NCBI GenBank assembly: GCA_025362585.1
Contig: JANYFR010000039.1
Span: 1 to 64,000, forward strand
DNA: 64,000 nucleotides
Direction of reading: 5' to 3'
Origin: Acidimicrobiales bacterium
Lineage (GTDB): Bacteria > Actinomycetota > Acidimicrobiia > Acidimicrobiales > RAAP-2
Below, piece by piece: positions 34,634 to 43,467 of this stretch. The position numbers were made by a program, and so were the translations under genes. The notes below the pieces were generated by a model. That model did not search any database, was not told the origin of the DNA, and saw nothing but the letters and a program-made list of their open reading frames with translations. Positions within the stretch are counted from its first letter, which is position 1; each line of letters begins with the position of its first letter.

Positions 34634-35870
34634 CGGAGGGTCGAAATCGGCCGATCGGAAGATTCTTCGGATCACCGTGGTCTTGTTCTTCGCTGCGCTG
34701 GTGGCGAGTTTCGGACAGTTCGGTGCCGTCGCGTCGTTGAACGACGTGGCCCGGCACTTCGGGCACCATTCGCCGGGTCGTTCGTTGCAGAGCGTCGTCG
34801 GACTGTCTGGTTCGGTCCTCGGTCTCGGCCTCGCACTGTTGCGCCTCTCGTCGCTCGGCGCACTCCCGCTCGCCTCGCTCGCTGACCGCTGGGGCCGGAC
34901 CCGGGTTCTCCAGCGGACGCTCGCCTTGGGTCTACTCGCCACCGCGGCGGCGTCGCTCAGCCCTACGTACTGGTTCTTCGTGGCGTGCTTCGCACTGGCG
35001 CGCCCCATGCTCTCGGCGGCGTCGACGCTCGTCCAGGTCGTCACCGTTGAACTCTCCAGTGCGAGACGGCGAATTCAACGGCTCGTGGTCATGGCCGCCG
35101 GGGCGGGGATTGGCGCCGGACTGTCGGCCGTCCTGCACGGTGCGATCCGGGGGTCGAACTCCTTTCGTTGGCTCTTCGCCCTGGCTATCGTGCCGGTGCT
35201 CGTGGTGGTGCCCCGACTGCGATCGGTGCCTGAGCCCCGCCACCACAGCGCCGACGTTCCGCTGGCCCATCTCGGTAGGGTGCCGCACAGCGCGCGGGGA
35301 CGACTGGCCATCGTGGCGACGATGGCCTTCACCGTCGGGATGGTCACGGGTCCGGCGAACGGCTTCGCTTTCGTCTACGGCGAGGGGATCCTGAAGATCA
35401 GTCCCCACTTCGTGGCGACCATCGTCGCGCTCAGTGCGTTCACGGGACTGGGCGGACTCCTGCTCAGTCACCGCCTTTCGCGCAGCCTCGGTCGACGTTG
35501 GACGGTCGCGATCGGCGCCGTTGCCACGGCGTTGACGTCCGCGTTCGCCTACAGCGGCGGACGGCTCAACTTCACCATCGGCTACATGATCGGCGTAGCC
35601 GCGGCCGGACTGCTGGCGCCCGCGGCCGCGGCGATCAGCACGGAAATCTTCTCCCACTCCATCCGCGCCACGGCCGCTGGATGGGTGGTGGTCGCCGGCG
35701 TGCTGGGCGCGACGACCGGTCTCTTCCTCTTTGGCTGGGTGGGGGACGTCGTGCACACGACCAGCACCAACGCGCTTCGTCTCCCGGCCCTCGTGACCTT
35801 CCTGCCCCTGCTGCCCACGCTGCTGTTGCTCACGCGCCTTCCCGAGAGTGCCGAAATGGAACTGACTTAA
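34623..35870 (+). CDS. MFS transporter
   Basis: About 415 residues with twelve hydrophobic segments. The helix 2-3 loop has the MFS motif in ASLADRWGRTRVLQ. The first segment starts at KILRITVVLFFAALVASFGQ, and later blocks include FSHSIRATAAGWVVVAGVLG typical of the sugar-porter/metabolite branch. Substrate unknown. The start is unclear: TTG 34623 overlaps the end of the previous gene, and the frame opens at 34605. Likely co-transcribed with the CurA-like reductase. It ends convergently on the next gene, sharing TTAA for both stop codons. Confidence 0.82.
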   Translation: MTDDGGSKSADRKILRITVVLFFAALVASFGQFGAVASLNDVARHFGHHSPGRSLQSVVGLSGSVLGLGLALLRLSSLGALPLASLADRWGRTRVLQRTLALGLLATAAASLSPTYWFFVACFALARPMLSAASTLVQVVTVELSSARRRIQRLVVMAAGAGIGAGLSAVLHGAIRGSNSFRWLFALAIVPVLVVVPRLRSVPEPRHHSADVPLAHLGRVPHSARGRLAIVATMAFTVGMVTGPANGFAFVYGEGILKISPHFVATIVALSAFTGLGGLLLSHRLSRSLGRRWTVAIGAVATALTSAFAYSGGRLNFTIGYMIGVAAAGLLAPAAAAISTEIFSHSIRATAAGWVVVAGVLGATTGLFLFGWVGDVVHTTSTNALRLPALVTFLPLLPTLLLLTRLPESAEMELT

Positions 35871-36664
35871 GGCAGTTCGACGTCGGCGACGAGCGCGCGA
35901 TGGTCGCTGCCGCCGTCGCTCGCGAAGCCGCCACACGAGCGCCACGGTCCCCGCGTCAAGATGTGGTCGATCTGCGAGTGGGGCGTGCGCGCCGGCCAGG
36001 TGCGCGCACGCACCATGGAGCGCCATCCCGGCAGCAACACGCGCAGCAGTGGTCGCCAGCTGTTGAAGTCGCCGGCGATCACGACGGGAACCGACGGGTC
36101 GAGCGTCGCCACGTGCTCGCTGATGCGCCGGTACTGACGGCGCGGACCGTGACTCAGGTGGGCGCCGTGGACCGCGACCACGTAGAAGTCGCGATCCCCG
36201 TCGCGCAGTCGCGCGACGATGATGGCCCGTCGGACCCTTTCTCGCGCGAGCCGTCCGAGGGCGACGACCTCGATCTCGGTGATCTCGAAGCGCGTCAGTA
36301 GGGCTAATCCCCACTCCCCGTGCTCGACGTCGAGTGAGGACCGCCGCACCCGCTGGGCCGCCTTGAGCGTTCGATGCTCGTCGAAGTACAGACCGTGTTC
36401 GCCCGTGAAGTGCGCGAGCCAAGGTTGCCAGGTGGCGCCACCGCGGCCCGTCGTCACGCGCTCGGCGGTGGCGAGGGGCGCGAAGGCTCCCTCCATACCG
36501 AGTCGCGAGCGTAGCTCGTCGAAGGAGTCATCGCGGCGTTCACCGCGCCAGAGCTCGGGTAGGACCAGCACGTCGGCGTCGAGACTGACGACGTGGTCGA
36601 GGACTCGGGTGGGCCGACCCCAACCGTCGACCCCGGCGTGAAGGTTGAACGTCGCGACACGCAC
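35867..36664 (-). CDS. Endonuclease/exonuclease/phosphatase family hydrolase
   Basis: A 265-residue EEP-fold metallohydrolase. Motifs in order: RVATFNLHAG (strand 1 with Asn), DVLVLPELWRG (catalytic Glu in PELW), VIAGDFNSW (Asp/Asn pair near 200), IDHILTRG and GGSDHRALVADV (catalytic Asp-His at the end). Substrates of this fold include DNA, phosphoinositides and sphingolipids; none can be chosen. No signal peptide. A TAGGGT box 6 bases before GTG 36664 indicates a leaderless start. Confidence 0.88.
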   Translation of the reverse strand: MRVATFNLHAGVDGWGRPTRVLDHVVSLDADVLVLPELWRGERRDDSFDELRSRLGMEGAFAPLATAERVTTGRGGATWQPWLAHFTGEHGLYFDEHRTLKAAQRVRRSSLDVEHGEWGLALLTRFEITEIEVVALGRLARERVRRAIIVARLRDGDRDFYVVAVHGAHLSHGPRRQYRRISEHVATLDPSVPVVIAGDFNSWRPLLRVLLPGWRSMVRARTWPARTPHSQIDHILTRGPWRSCGGFASDGGSDHRALVADVELP

Positions 36665-36670
36665 CCCTTG

Positions 36671-36676
36671 ACCCTA
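36671..36676 (-). promoter_or_regulatory. -10 box of a leaderless promoter for the EEP gene
   Basis: TAGGGT on the minus strand with 6 bases to GTG 36664; same box and spacing as at 40697-40702. Confidence 0.55.
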
Positions 36677-36711
36677 GGTGTCGTTCGGTCGGGGTGTGGC
36701 AGTCTCTAGGC

Positions 36712-37518
36712 GTGGATTCTGTCAAAGTTGCCTTCGGTCACCGACTGTGGTGGGTGGACGCGTTCATCGGCGAGGCCGAGCGAGGCAATCCGGCGGTCGT
36801 GGTCCTGCTCGAACGCTCATTGCCCGACGAAGAGCTCCAACAGATCGCCTTCGAACTCGGGGTCTCCGAAACGGCCTTCGTGCGGCGCGTGGGCGACCAG
36901 TGGTCGTTGCGCTGGTTCACGCCGACCGTCGAGGTCGACCTTTGCGGGCACGCGACCCTCGCCACCCTTCACGTGCTCTTAACCGAACTGGGCGTGCCGG
37001 GCGGCGAGTTCTACTTCCAGACCCGCGCCGGGATCCTCTCGGGACGCCGGCTCCCCGACGGCCTGCTGGGGGTGGACCTGCCACGCTCGTCCATCGAGCA
37101 GGTCGACCCGTCGGTGCTGAACGACACCCTCGGCCCGGTGCGCGAGGTCTACCGCGCCGGTACTCAGAGCATGCTGGCGGTCGTCGAAGACTTCGACACA
37201 CTCTGTGGACTGGCCGTTGATCCCATGAGCCTCTTCCTCGTGCCCAGCTCCATGGTCATCGCCGCCTGTCTCGGCGGCCCTGGCGTCGACGTCTCGATTC
37301 GGGTCTTCGCGCCGCGGCTCGGTCTGGCCGAGGACCACGTCACCGGAAGCGCCATGTGCGCCGTCTCGCCGTGGTGGGTTGAGCGCGCCGGCTCGCCGAC
37401 CGTGTCAGTCCACCAGGCCTCCTCGCGCGGCGGTGTGATGTACGCGCGACTCTTCGAGCTCAACGTCGAGGTCGCCGGCGTCGCGAGGACCTTCTTCGCC
37501 GGCGATCTTCGCGCATGA
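36712..37518 (+). CDS. PhzF-family isomerase/epimerase-like protein
   Basis: About 268 residues. The fold is a pair of DAP-epimerase-like halves: WWVDAFIGEAERGNPAVVVL and FELGVSETAFVRR (catalytic Glu in SETAFV), then WFTPTVEVDLCGHATLATLH in the first half, and ITGSAM-type residues in EDHVTGSAMCAVSPWWV in the second. PhzF itself isomerises a phenazine precursor; most homologues have unknown substrates. First gene of a five-gene run (to 40027) in which each gene overlaps the next. GTG 36712 is chosen because the protein then starts near the family's usual position; a weak CAGTCT box lies 6 bases upstream. Confidence 0.85.
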   Translation: MDSVKVAFGHRLWWVDAFIGEAERGNPAVVVLLERSLPDEELQQIAFELGVSETAFVRRVGDQWSLRWFTPTVEVDLCGHATLATLHVLLTELGVPGGEFYFQTRAGILSGRRLPDGLLGVDLPRSSIEQVDPSVLNDTLGPVREVYRAGTQSMLAVVEDFDTLCGLAVDPMSLFLVPSSMVIAACLGGPGVDVSIRVFAPRLGLAEDHVTGSAMCAVSPWWVERAGSPTVSVHQASSRGGVMYARLFELNVEVAGVARTFFAGDLRA

Positions 37519-38183
37519 GCGGCCAGACGCTCGGTCCCGGACCGCGCACGAGGGTCCGACGACTGGCCGCGAAGGCCAGCTACGACGCGACGGTGATCGA
37601 CGCGATACTCGATGAGGCGAGGCTCTGTCACGTGGCGGCCGTGGTGCGGGGCTCGGCGAGGGTCGTCCCGACGCTGCACGCGCGCGAGGGTCGGACCCTC
37701 TACCTGCACGGAAGTCGATCCAACGCGGTACTGAAAGCCGTCGCCGCCAGCGGCGAAGCCTGCGTCACCGTCACGCTCTACGACGGACTACGCCTCGCGC
37801 GAAGCGGTTTCGAGTCGTCGATCGCCTACCGGTCGGTGGTTCTCTTTGGCGCCGCGCGGGTGGTCGACGACGACGAGGAGAAATCGCGGATTCTCGAGAT
37901 GTTCATCGACGCGATCCTTCCCGGACGGGCCAGTGAGGTGAGGCCGATGAGCGAACCTGAGCGCCGCCTGACGTTGGTGATTGCCGTCTCGATCGACGAG
38001 GCGTCGGCGAAGGTGTCGGCGGGCCCGACCGATGACGAGGGCGAGGACCTCGACCTGCCCATCTGGTCCGGCACCGTCCCCGCACGCCTCGCCTTCGGCG
38101 AACCGATCCCCGACACCAACGGGGCCATGGCCGCTGGCCGGATTGGGTTGCCCTCGTCGGTACTGCGCCTGTGGGAGCCGTGA
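37515..38183 (+). CDS. FMN-binding split-barrel protein (pyridoxamine oxidase / NimA-like)
   Basis: A 222-residue protein of the flavin split-barrel superfamily. Blocks: VIDAILDEARLCHVAAVVRG, VVPTLHAREGRTLYLHGSRS, NAVLKAVAASGEACVTVTLY, then FESSIAYRSVVLFGAARVVD. This is the COG3467/NimA-type pattern with LHGS and SIAYRSVV, in which FMN or a haem/F420-like cofactor binds. Reaction unknown. ATG 37515 overlaps the PhzF stop (ATGA), and the stop overlaps the NUDIX start (GTGA). Confidence 0.83.
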   Translation: MSGQTLGPGPRTRVRRLAAKASYDATVIDAILDEARLCHVAAVVRGSARVVPTLHAREGRTLYLHGSRSNAVLKAVAASGEACVTVTLYDGLRLARSGFESSIAYRSVVLFGAARVVDDDEEKSRILEMFIDAILPGRASEVRPMSEPERRLTLVIAVSIDEASAKVSAGPTDDEGEDLDLPIWSGTVPARLAFGEPIPDTNGAMAAGRIGLPSSVLRLWEP

Positions 38184-38734
38184 CCGACCTCGTCGCCCTC
38201 CGCGAACAGGTCGCGCGGATCACTCCCGTGAACGAACGCGAAGTCCGCTCGATCGAACTGACCATCGAGCGACTCTCCTGGCCCGACGATCCGTTCGACG
38301 AGGCGTGCAATGACCATCACCTCACCGCGTCGGCGTTCGTCGTGTCGCGTCGCGGGATGATCCTCCATCGACATCTGCGGCTCGACATCTGGGTGCAGCC
38401 CGGCGGCCACGTCGATCCGGGCGAAAGACCCGAGGAGGCGGCGGTGCGCGAGACCCTCGAGGAGACCGGGCTACCGGCTCGGCACCTCGAACCGGTCGTG
38501 CTCTTCCAGGTCGACGTCCATCCCGGACCTCGCGGTCATACGCACTACGACCTGCGCTACGTCCTCGCCGCGGCGCCCGACGACCCGGCGCCGCCGCTCG
38601 GGGAGAGTCCCGACGTCCACTGGTTCGATTTCGTGGCGGCGCCGGTGCGCGCGGAGCCGACGCTCGCGCCGGTGATTGCCAAACTGGCCGCGATGCTGCG
38701 CACGGGTGACGTGGGAGACTTTGGCGGTGAGTGA
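38180..38734 (+). CDS. NUDIX hydrolase
   Basis: About 184 residues. The NUDIX box is complete: GGHVDPGERPEEAAVRETLE followed by ETG (near 78-100), with the metal-binding REtxEE glutamates. It cleaves a nucleoside diphosphate linked to another moiety; the exact substrate is unknown, though the family with the HHLTASAFVVSR opening is common in actinobacteria. The GTG at 38180 lies in a GTGA overlap with the preceding gene. The 3' end overlaps the zinc-ribbon gene by eight bases. Confidence 0.9.
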   Translation: MTDLVALREQVARITPVNEREVRSIELTIERLSWPDDPFDEACNDHHLTASAFVVSRRGMILHRHLRLDIWVQPGGHVDPGERPEEAAVRETLEETGLPARHLEPVVLFQVDVHPGPRGHTHYDLRYVLAAAPDDPAPPLGESPDVHWFDFVAAPVRAEPTLAPVIAKLAAMLRTGDVGDFGGE

Positions 38735-39437
38735 CACCGAGGACCTGCGCACTCTCATGGAGGCCGATCGCTGGATCGATCGGGTCAACGCCCAGAGCAC
38801 GCACCTACCCGAACTGGTTGAATTGAGCGCCGTGGAGAACACGTTGCGCGACCTGGTGAAGGCCCTCCAGACGGCGCAGGCGGCGCAGGCGCCCGTGCGC
38901 AGCGCCTACGAAGAGGCCCAACGCGAGGCCGCGCGCCTGGCCCAGCGGGCGAGGGACCTCGAAACGACGCTCGCGACGTCGACGGCCAACGCGCGAGAGT
39001 TGGCGGCGCTGCAGAACGAACTGCAGCACGTGCGCGAACTGCTCGGTCGCGTCGAGGACCGAGAACTGGACCTCCTGATCGAGGTCGAGCCGCTCGACGA
39101 GGCGGTCGCCGGCGTCAGGGCCCGGGCCCAACCGTGCGCCGAACGTCGGGGGGTGTTGCTGGCAGAGATCGGCGCGTTGCGTGCGACGCTCGATGAGGAG
39201 TTGACGTCGCTGCGCGAAGCGCGCCGCGCGCGCGCCGCGGCGCTCCGTCCGTCTCTTCTCGCGCGCTACGACGGCGCGCTCGGGCGCGTTGGGACCTCGG
39301 GCGCGGCCCAGGTCCTCAACGGTCGCTGCGACGGATGTCGCATCGCCCTGTCACCGCTCGACGTCGATCGCTGGAAGGTCCAACCGCCCGACACGTTCAT
39401 GGACTGCCCCGAGTGCGGGCGCCTCTTGCTGCCGTGA
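38727..39437 (+). CDS. Coiled-coil zinc-ribbon protein (DUF164/CT398-like)
   Basis: About 236 residues. A long alpha-helical coiled coil (about 20-180, rich in Ala, Glu, Arg and Leu, for example LQNELQHVRELLGRVEDREL) is followed by a C-terminal C4 zinc ribbon: NGRCDGCRIALS and MDCPECGRLLLP. The architecture matches the DUF164 / CdsZ-like family thought to bind nucleic acids or partner proteins; no reaction is known. The neighbouring NUDIX and phosphatase genes overlap it on both sides, a linkage also familiar from actinobacteria where this protein sits beside an RNase H/phosphatase gene. Confidence 0.85.
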   Translation: MSDTEDLRTLMEADRWIDRVNAQSTHLPELVELSAVENTLRDLVKALQTAQAAQAPVRSAYEEAQREAARLAQRARDLETTLATSTANARELAALQNELQHVRELLGRVEDRELDLLIEVEPLDEAVAGVRARAQPCAERRGVLLAEIGALRATLDEELTSLREARRARAAALRPSLLARYDGALGRVGTSGAAQVLNGRCDGCRIALSPLDVDRWKVQPPDTFMDCPECGRLLLP

Positions 39438-40027
39438 TCCTGCTCATACGCCACGGCCAGACGACCACCAACGCGCGCCGACTGCTCGTGGGCCGCGGCG
39501 ATCCGCCGCTGACCGAACTGGGCGAACGTCAGGCGCGGGCCCTACGCTCGTTGCTCGACAACGTGAGCGAGGTCTGGTCGTCGCCGCTGGAACGCGCCCG
39601 CCAAACGGCCGCGCTCGCACTGCCGCACCTCGAGCCGGTCATCGTGGAGTCGTTCATCGAGGTGGACTACGGCTCACTCGACGGAGAGCCGCTCAGCGTG
39701 GTCAGTGACGAGCAGTGGCGCCAGTTCGAACACGATCACACGATGTCCTTTGGCGGCGGCGAGTCCCTGCAGAGTGTCGACCAGCGCGTGCACGGCGCCC
39801 TCGACGCGATGTGCGCCGATTCGACGAGCCTGCTGCATTGCTCCGACGAGCATCTGGCGATAGTGAGTCACATGTCGCCAATCAAATCGGCGACGGGGTG
39901 GGCGCTCGGCGTGGCCGGTTCGGTCGCGTGGCGAATGCACTTGAACAACGGTTCAGTCACGACCATCACGACCCGGCGTTCCACGCCGGCGCTGTTGCAC
40001 TTCAACGTTCTGCCGCTCGACGACTGA
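39434..40027 (+). CDS. Histidine phosphatase family protein
   Basis: About 197 residues of the phosphoglycerate-mutase-like superfamily. The catalytic RHG motif is at the very start: ILLIRHGQTTTNARRLLVGR (His near 7). SSPLERARQTAALAL and FIEVDYGSLDGE hold the phosphate pocket and acid; LAIVSHMSPIKSATGWALG carries the second histidine. Substrate unknown; cobalamin and nucleotide phosphatases share the pattern. GTG 39434 overlaps the previous stop (GTGA). The stop abuts the convergent TrhA gene: TGATCA serves both stops. Confidence 0.88.
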   Translation: MILLIRHGQTTTNARRLLVGRGDPPLTELGERQARALRSLLDNVSEVWSSPLERARQTAALALPHLEPVIVESFIEVDYGSLDGEPLSVVSDEQWRQFEHDHTMSFGGGESLQSVDQRVHGALDAMCADSTSLLHCSDEHLAIVSHMSPIKSATGWALGVAGSVAWRMHLNNGSVTTITTRRSTPALLHFNVLPLDD

Positions 40028-40690
40028 TCAGCGCAGGGCGAAACTCAGCGCCGCGAAGTGCAGTCCGGCGCCCACGAGCGTGAGGGCGTGGAAGAGTTCG
40101 TGGTAGCCAAAGACCGCCGGCACCAGTCGGGGTCGCTTGGCGCCGTAGACGGCCGCGCCGAGCGAGTAGGCCACGCCGCCGGCGATAATCAAGGCGAAGC
40201 AGGCCGGCCCGCCGCCTCGGTAGATCTGGGGCATCACCGTCACCGCCGCCCAGCCCACGATCAGGTAGGGGAGGGTATTGGCCCACTTCGGTGCGTCGAT
40301 CGCCCACTGGCGAATGGCGGTACCGGCGGCGGCGCCGACGACGATCACGATCATGAGTACAAGGCGGACGGTGCCGTGCATCGTGAGTCCGGCGAGGGCC
40401 AGATAGGTCCCGGAGATGGCGAGGAAGATCGTCGAGTGGTCGGCCCGCTGCCAAGCCCGACGCTGCGTCGGCGTCCACTGCAGCCGGTGGTAGAGCGAGC
40501 TCGTGAACATCATGGACCCGACCCCGACGACGTAGCAGAGGATCCAACCGACTTGGGCCCAGGTCTGGGCGCGGGCGAAGAGGATTGGCGAGGCGGCGAC
40601 GAGGGCGACGACGCCGATCACGTGCAGCCAACCTCGCATTAGGGGTTTGACGTGGGGCACGGTCTCCGGGTCCGACCGCTGCTCACTCAC
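40028..40690 (-). CDS. trhA: Haemolysin III / TrhA-family membrane protein
   Basis: A 220-residue PAQR-superfamily protein with seven spans. Conserved residues of the metal-dependent site are visible: SLYHRLQW (His), RADHSTIFLAISGTY (Asp-His) and FGYHELFHALTLVGAGLHF (His cluster near the end). Called haemolysin III, but its normal role in membrane homeostasis is unclear. GTG 40690 has TAGGGT 6 bases upstream (leaderless). Confidence 0.9.
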   Translation of the reverse strand: MSEQRSDPETVPHVKPLMRGWLHVIGVVALVAASPILFARAQTWAQVGWILCYVVGVGSMMFTSSLYHRLQWTPTQRRAWQRADHSTIFLAISGTYLALAGLTMHGTVRLVLMIVIVVGAAAGTAIRQWAIDAPKWANTLPYLIVGWAAVTVMPQIYRGGGPACFALIIAGGVAYSLGAAVYGAKRPRLVPAVFGYHELFHALTLVGAGLHFAALSFALR

Positions 40691-40696
40691 GCAGTA

Positions 40697-40702
40697 ACCC
40701 TA
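40697..40702 (-). promoter_or_regulatory. -10 box of a leaderless promoter for trhA
   Basis: TAGGGT on the minus strand with 6 bases to GTG 40690. Confidence 0.5.
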
Positions 40703-40743
40703 GGTCGCACCACGGGTGACGCGATCGGCCCACCAACAACGGA

Positions 40744-40777
40744 GCCCGCCTGTCCTGTCGTAACAGAACAAGCGGGC
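40744..40777. other. Inverted repeat between divergent genes
   Basis: GCCCGCCTGTCCTGT pairs with ACAGAACAAGCGGGC with a few mismatches. It lies between divergent promoters, so it is more likely a regulator site or an RNA hairpin in the leader of the aldo/keto reductase than a terminator. Confidence 0.4.
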
Positions 40778-40854
40778 ACACGATGTTTGGCCCCCCCAGC
40801 CAATGCAACAAAAATATATTCTCCGCGAACCACTACTGTGGCACGAGAAGCTTG

Positions 40855-40868
40855 CAAACACTGGTTTG
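40855..40868. promoter_or_regulatory. Candidate operator before the aldo/keto reductase
   Basis: CAAAC-ACTG-GTTTG palindrome 28 bases before the start codon, next to an AT-rich stretch (AAAAATATATTC, 40809-40820). Position fits repressor control of the reductase. Confidence 0.35.
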
Positions 40869-40895
40869 TGAGTTATTTCACATTGAGGAGTGACT

Positions 40896-41879
40896 GTGGA
40901 ACGTCGTTTTTTAGGTCATGAACTGGAAGTTTCGGCTCAGGGTCTGGGGTGTATGGGCATGAGTGAGTTCTACGGCGTTGGTGACGACGCCGAGTCGATC
41001 GCCACCATCCACGAGGCCATCGACCACGGGGTCAACTTGCTCGACACGGCCGACATGTACGGTCCGTTCACGAACGAGGAGCTCGTGGGGCGCGCGATTA
41101 GGGATCGTCGCGACGAGGTCGTCCTCGCGACCAAATTCGGAAACCAGCGCGGCGAGGACGGCGCCTTCTTAGGCGTGAACGGCAAGCCCGACTACGTGCG
41201 CCGGGCGTGCGACGACTCGTTGCGCCGCCTCGGGGTCGACGTGATCGATCTCTACTACCAGCATCGTGTGGACCGCACCGTGCCCATCGAGGAGACCTGG
41301 GGTGCCATGAAGTCCCTCGTCGAGACCGGCAAGGTGCGCCACCTGGGAATTTCGGAGGCGTCGTCGGCGACGCTTGAACGGGCCCACGCGGTACACCCGA
41401 TCGCCGCCCTGCAGAGCGAGTATTCGCTCTGGACCCGCGACCCCGAGGATGGCGTCCTCGACACCTGTCGGCGCCTCGGCATCGGGTTCGTCGCCTACAG
41501 TCCGCTCGGCCGGGGATTCTTGACCACCGAATCGAGCAATCGCGACGGTACCGCGGCGAAGGACTACCGCAAGAACCACCCACGCTTTTCGGGCGAGGCC
41601 TTCGAGCAGAATCTTCTCCTGGTCGCCAACCTCGAGGCGATCGCGGCCGACAAGGGCTGTACGGTGGCCCAGTTGGCCCTCGCGTGGGTGCTCGCCCAAG
41701 GCCAGGACGTGGTGCCGATCCCCGGGACGAAGCGGCGCAAGTGGCTGCGCGAGAACATTGCCGCGAGCTCGTTGTCCCTGAGCGCCGACGAACTCGTCGC
41801 CCTCGAGGCGGCGGTGCCGCGTGACGCAGTGGTCGGCGACCGTTATCACGCGGCGGGGATGACGACGATCAACGGCTAA
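40896..41879 (+). CDS. Aldo/keto reductase
   Basis: A 327-residue NADPH-dependent TIM-barrel reductase of the AKR13/YakC-like branch. The catalytic tetrad is visible: Asp and Tyr in [15 protein letters not shown], Lys in [17 protein letters not shown], His in [34 protein letters not shown] is the cofactor-binding end. Reduces aldehydes or ketones; substrate unknown. GTG 40896 follows GAGGAG by five bases; GTG 40890 is the alternative. The 3' end overlaps the convergent cydC-like gene by 11 bases. Confidence 0.92.
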   Translation: MERRFLGHELEVSAQGLGCMGMSEFYGVGDDAESIATIHEAIDHGVNLLDTADMYGPFTNEELVGRAIRDRRDEVVLATKFGNQRGEDGAFLGVNGKPDYVRRACDDSLRRLGVDVIDLYYQHRVDRTVPIEETWGAMKSLVETGKVRHLGISEASSATLERAHAVHPIAALQSEYSLWTRDPEDGVLDTCRRLGIGFVAYSPLGRGFLTTESSNRDGTAAKDYRKNHPRFSGEAFEQNLLLVANLEAIAADKGCTVAQLALAWVLAQGQDVVPIPGTKRRKWLRENIAASSLSLSADELVALEAAVPRDAVVGDRYHAAGMTTING

Positions 41880-43467
41880 CGGCGTGCAGCAGTGCGTCTC
41901 GTAGTTCGACAACTTCGTCGCACCATTCGATCACCTGATCGTCGTGGGTCGCCACCACGACGGTCGCTCCCGTCGACGCGAGCAGCGACAAGACCGCCGC
42001 CGTGTCGCTGCGCCCGAGTCCGCTCGTCGGTTCGTCCAGCAGGTAGATCGCCGGCGAGGTGGCGAGGGCCCGAACGACGGCGACGCGCTGGCCCTCGCCG
42101 CGCGACAGTTGCTCCCAGCGCGAGGTTGCCGTGGTGGTCAGTCCCAGGGCCGCCAGGTCCGCGACGGCGTCGCGTCGCGAGCGCCGTCCGAGCAGGACCA
42201 CGTCGAGCACGAAGCCTCGCAGGAGGCCCGGTTCGCTCGGCACGTACGTGACGTGGCGGCGAAGTTGGTCCTCGTCGATCTCTTCGATGGGAACGCCGCC
42301 GATACTGATCAGGCCGGCGTGGAGGTGATCGAGTCCGTCCAGCGTTCGAAGCAACGTCGACTTTCCGGTGCCCGAGGCGCCCGTGAGCGCGACGCGCCGC
42401 CCCGGTGCCACCACGAGTGACGCGTCACCCACTAGGGCCAGTCCACCCTCGCGAATCGAAACGTGCTCGAGGCGCAGGGTCTCGTCGTGGGGCCACGCCC
42501 CCTCGCCCGAGGCGGGCGCGCCGTCGAGTTCTTCGAGACGCTGCGCCCCCGCACTGACGGCAACCGCGGTGTCCACCGACGCCCGCACCACGTTCAGTAG
42601 TTCGTAGGTCGCCAGTGCGACCATCGCCGCGACGACCGTCCACACGGGCGACGTGCCCGGACGCATCGCGAGCACCGCCACGGCCCCGAGGGCGACGACC
42701 ACCACGACGACGTGGGAGACCTGGCGACGACGGCGTAGTCCCCGTTCGGCTTCGAGTAGACGGCCCACGGTGCGGGCCGAGCGCTGCGTGGCGAAGTCGC
42801 TGCGTCCGAGCAGCGTCAGTTCGGGCGTGACGGCACTCAACTCGACGAGCTCGGCCAGATAGTCGCTCCGGGCCACGCGAAGCGTGCGGTCGCACTCCAC
42901 GAGGCCCCCGAAGTTCCAGCAGAGTGCGGCGAGGCCCACGGCCTGGACGGCGACGAGGGCTAACACGAAGAGGGTCCACCGACCCCGGGGCGGGAGCAGC
43001 CCCACGGCGACGTCGCCGATGACCATGACGGCCCCCGACGTGACGGCCGGGATGACGCAACGCAGCCACAAATCCTGCAGCTCGTCGATGTCACGCAGTC
43101 CCCTCTCCAACAGGTCGCCCGCGGCGTAGGCGCGCCACCGCGAGTAGTCGAGGCGTCCAACTGCGTGCACGAGCCAGCGTCGCCACCGGGTCACCGCGGC
43201 GAAGCCCAGACGATGCGCGCTGAGCCGTTCGACGTAACGCAGTGGACTGCGCAAGAAGGCGAACAGTTCGATGACAATGAGGGCGCCGAGGACGGCGTGC
43301 AGTCCGGGGCGCGCCGCGCTCTCGACCAGTAGGGCAACGGCGCCGACGAGCAGCGCGACGTTGATCGTTGTCGCGACGAGTCCCGACGCCAGTGCGCGAG
43401 CGAGTTCCTCGCGCGGAGGGCGCGCCCGTTGCAGCCATCGCACGAGTCGACGGACGTCGGACGTCAC
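41869..43467 (-). CDS. cydC: ABC exporter subunit, CydC-like
   Basis: A 532-residue half-transporter: six-span membrane domain (about 1-300), then an ATPase domain with Walker [17 protein letters not shown], signature [16 protein letters not shown], Walker [13 protein letters not shown] and switch [10 protein letters not shown]. Both the domain order and partner fit CydDC, the exporter needed for cytochrome bd assembly that carries haem, glutathione or cysteine. No cydAB is in the window. GTG 43467 overlaps the cydD stop (GTGA). All ATPase motifs look functional, unlike its partner. Confidence 0.78.
   Translation of the reverse strand: MTSDVRRLVRWLQRARPPREELARALASGLVATTINVALLVGAVALLVESAARPGLHAVLGALIVIELFAFLRSPLRYVERLSAHRLGFAAVTRWRRWLVHAVGRLDYSRWRAYAAGDLLERGLRDIDELQDLWLRCVIPAVTSGAVMVIGDVAVGLLPPRGRWTLFVLALVAVQAVGLAALCWNFGGLVECDRTLRVARSDYLAELVELSAVTPELTLLGRSDFATQRSARTVGRLLEAERGLRRRRQVSHVVVVVVALGAVAVLAMRPGTSPVWTVVAAMVALATYELLNVVRASVDTAVAVSAGAQRLEELDGAPASGEGAWPHDETLRLEHVSIREGGLALVGDASLVVAPGRRVALTGASGTGKSTLLRTLDGLDHLHAGLISIGGVPIEEIDEDQLRRHVTYVPSEPGLLRGFVLDVVLLGRRSRRDAVADLAALGLTTTATSRWEQLSRGEGQRVAVVRALATSPAIYLLDEPTSGLGRSDTAAVLSLLASTGATVVVATHDDQVIEWCDEVVELRDALLHAVSR

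Noticed and set aside
34932-36422. A 496-codon open frame on the minus strand across the MFS and EEP genes
   Set aside because: It is extremely Arg-rich and covers two recognised genes in other phases; a shadow.
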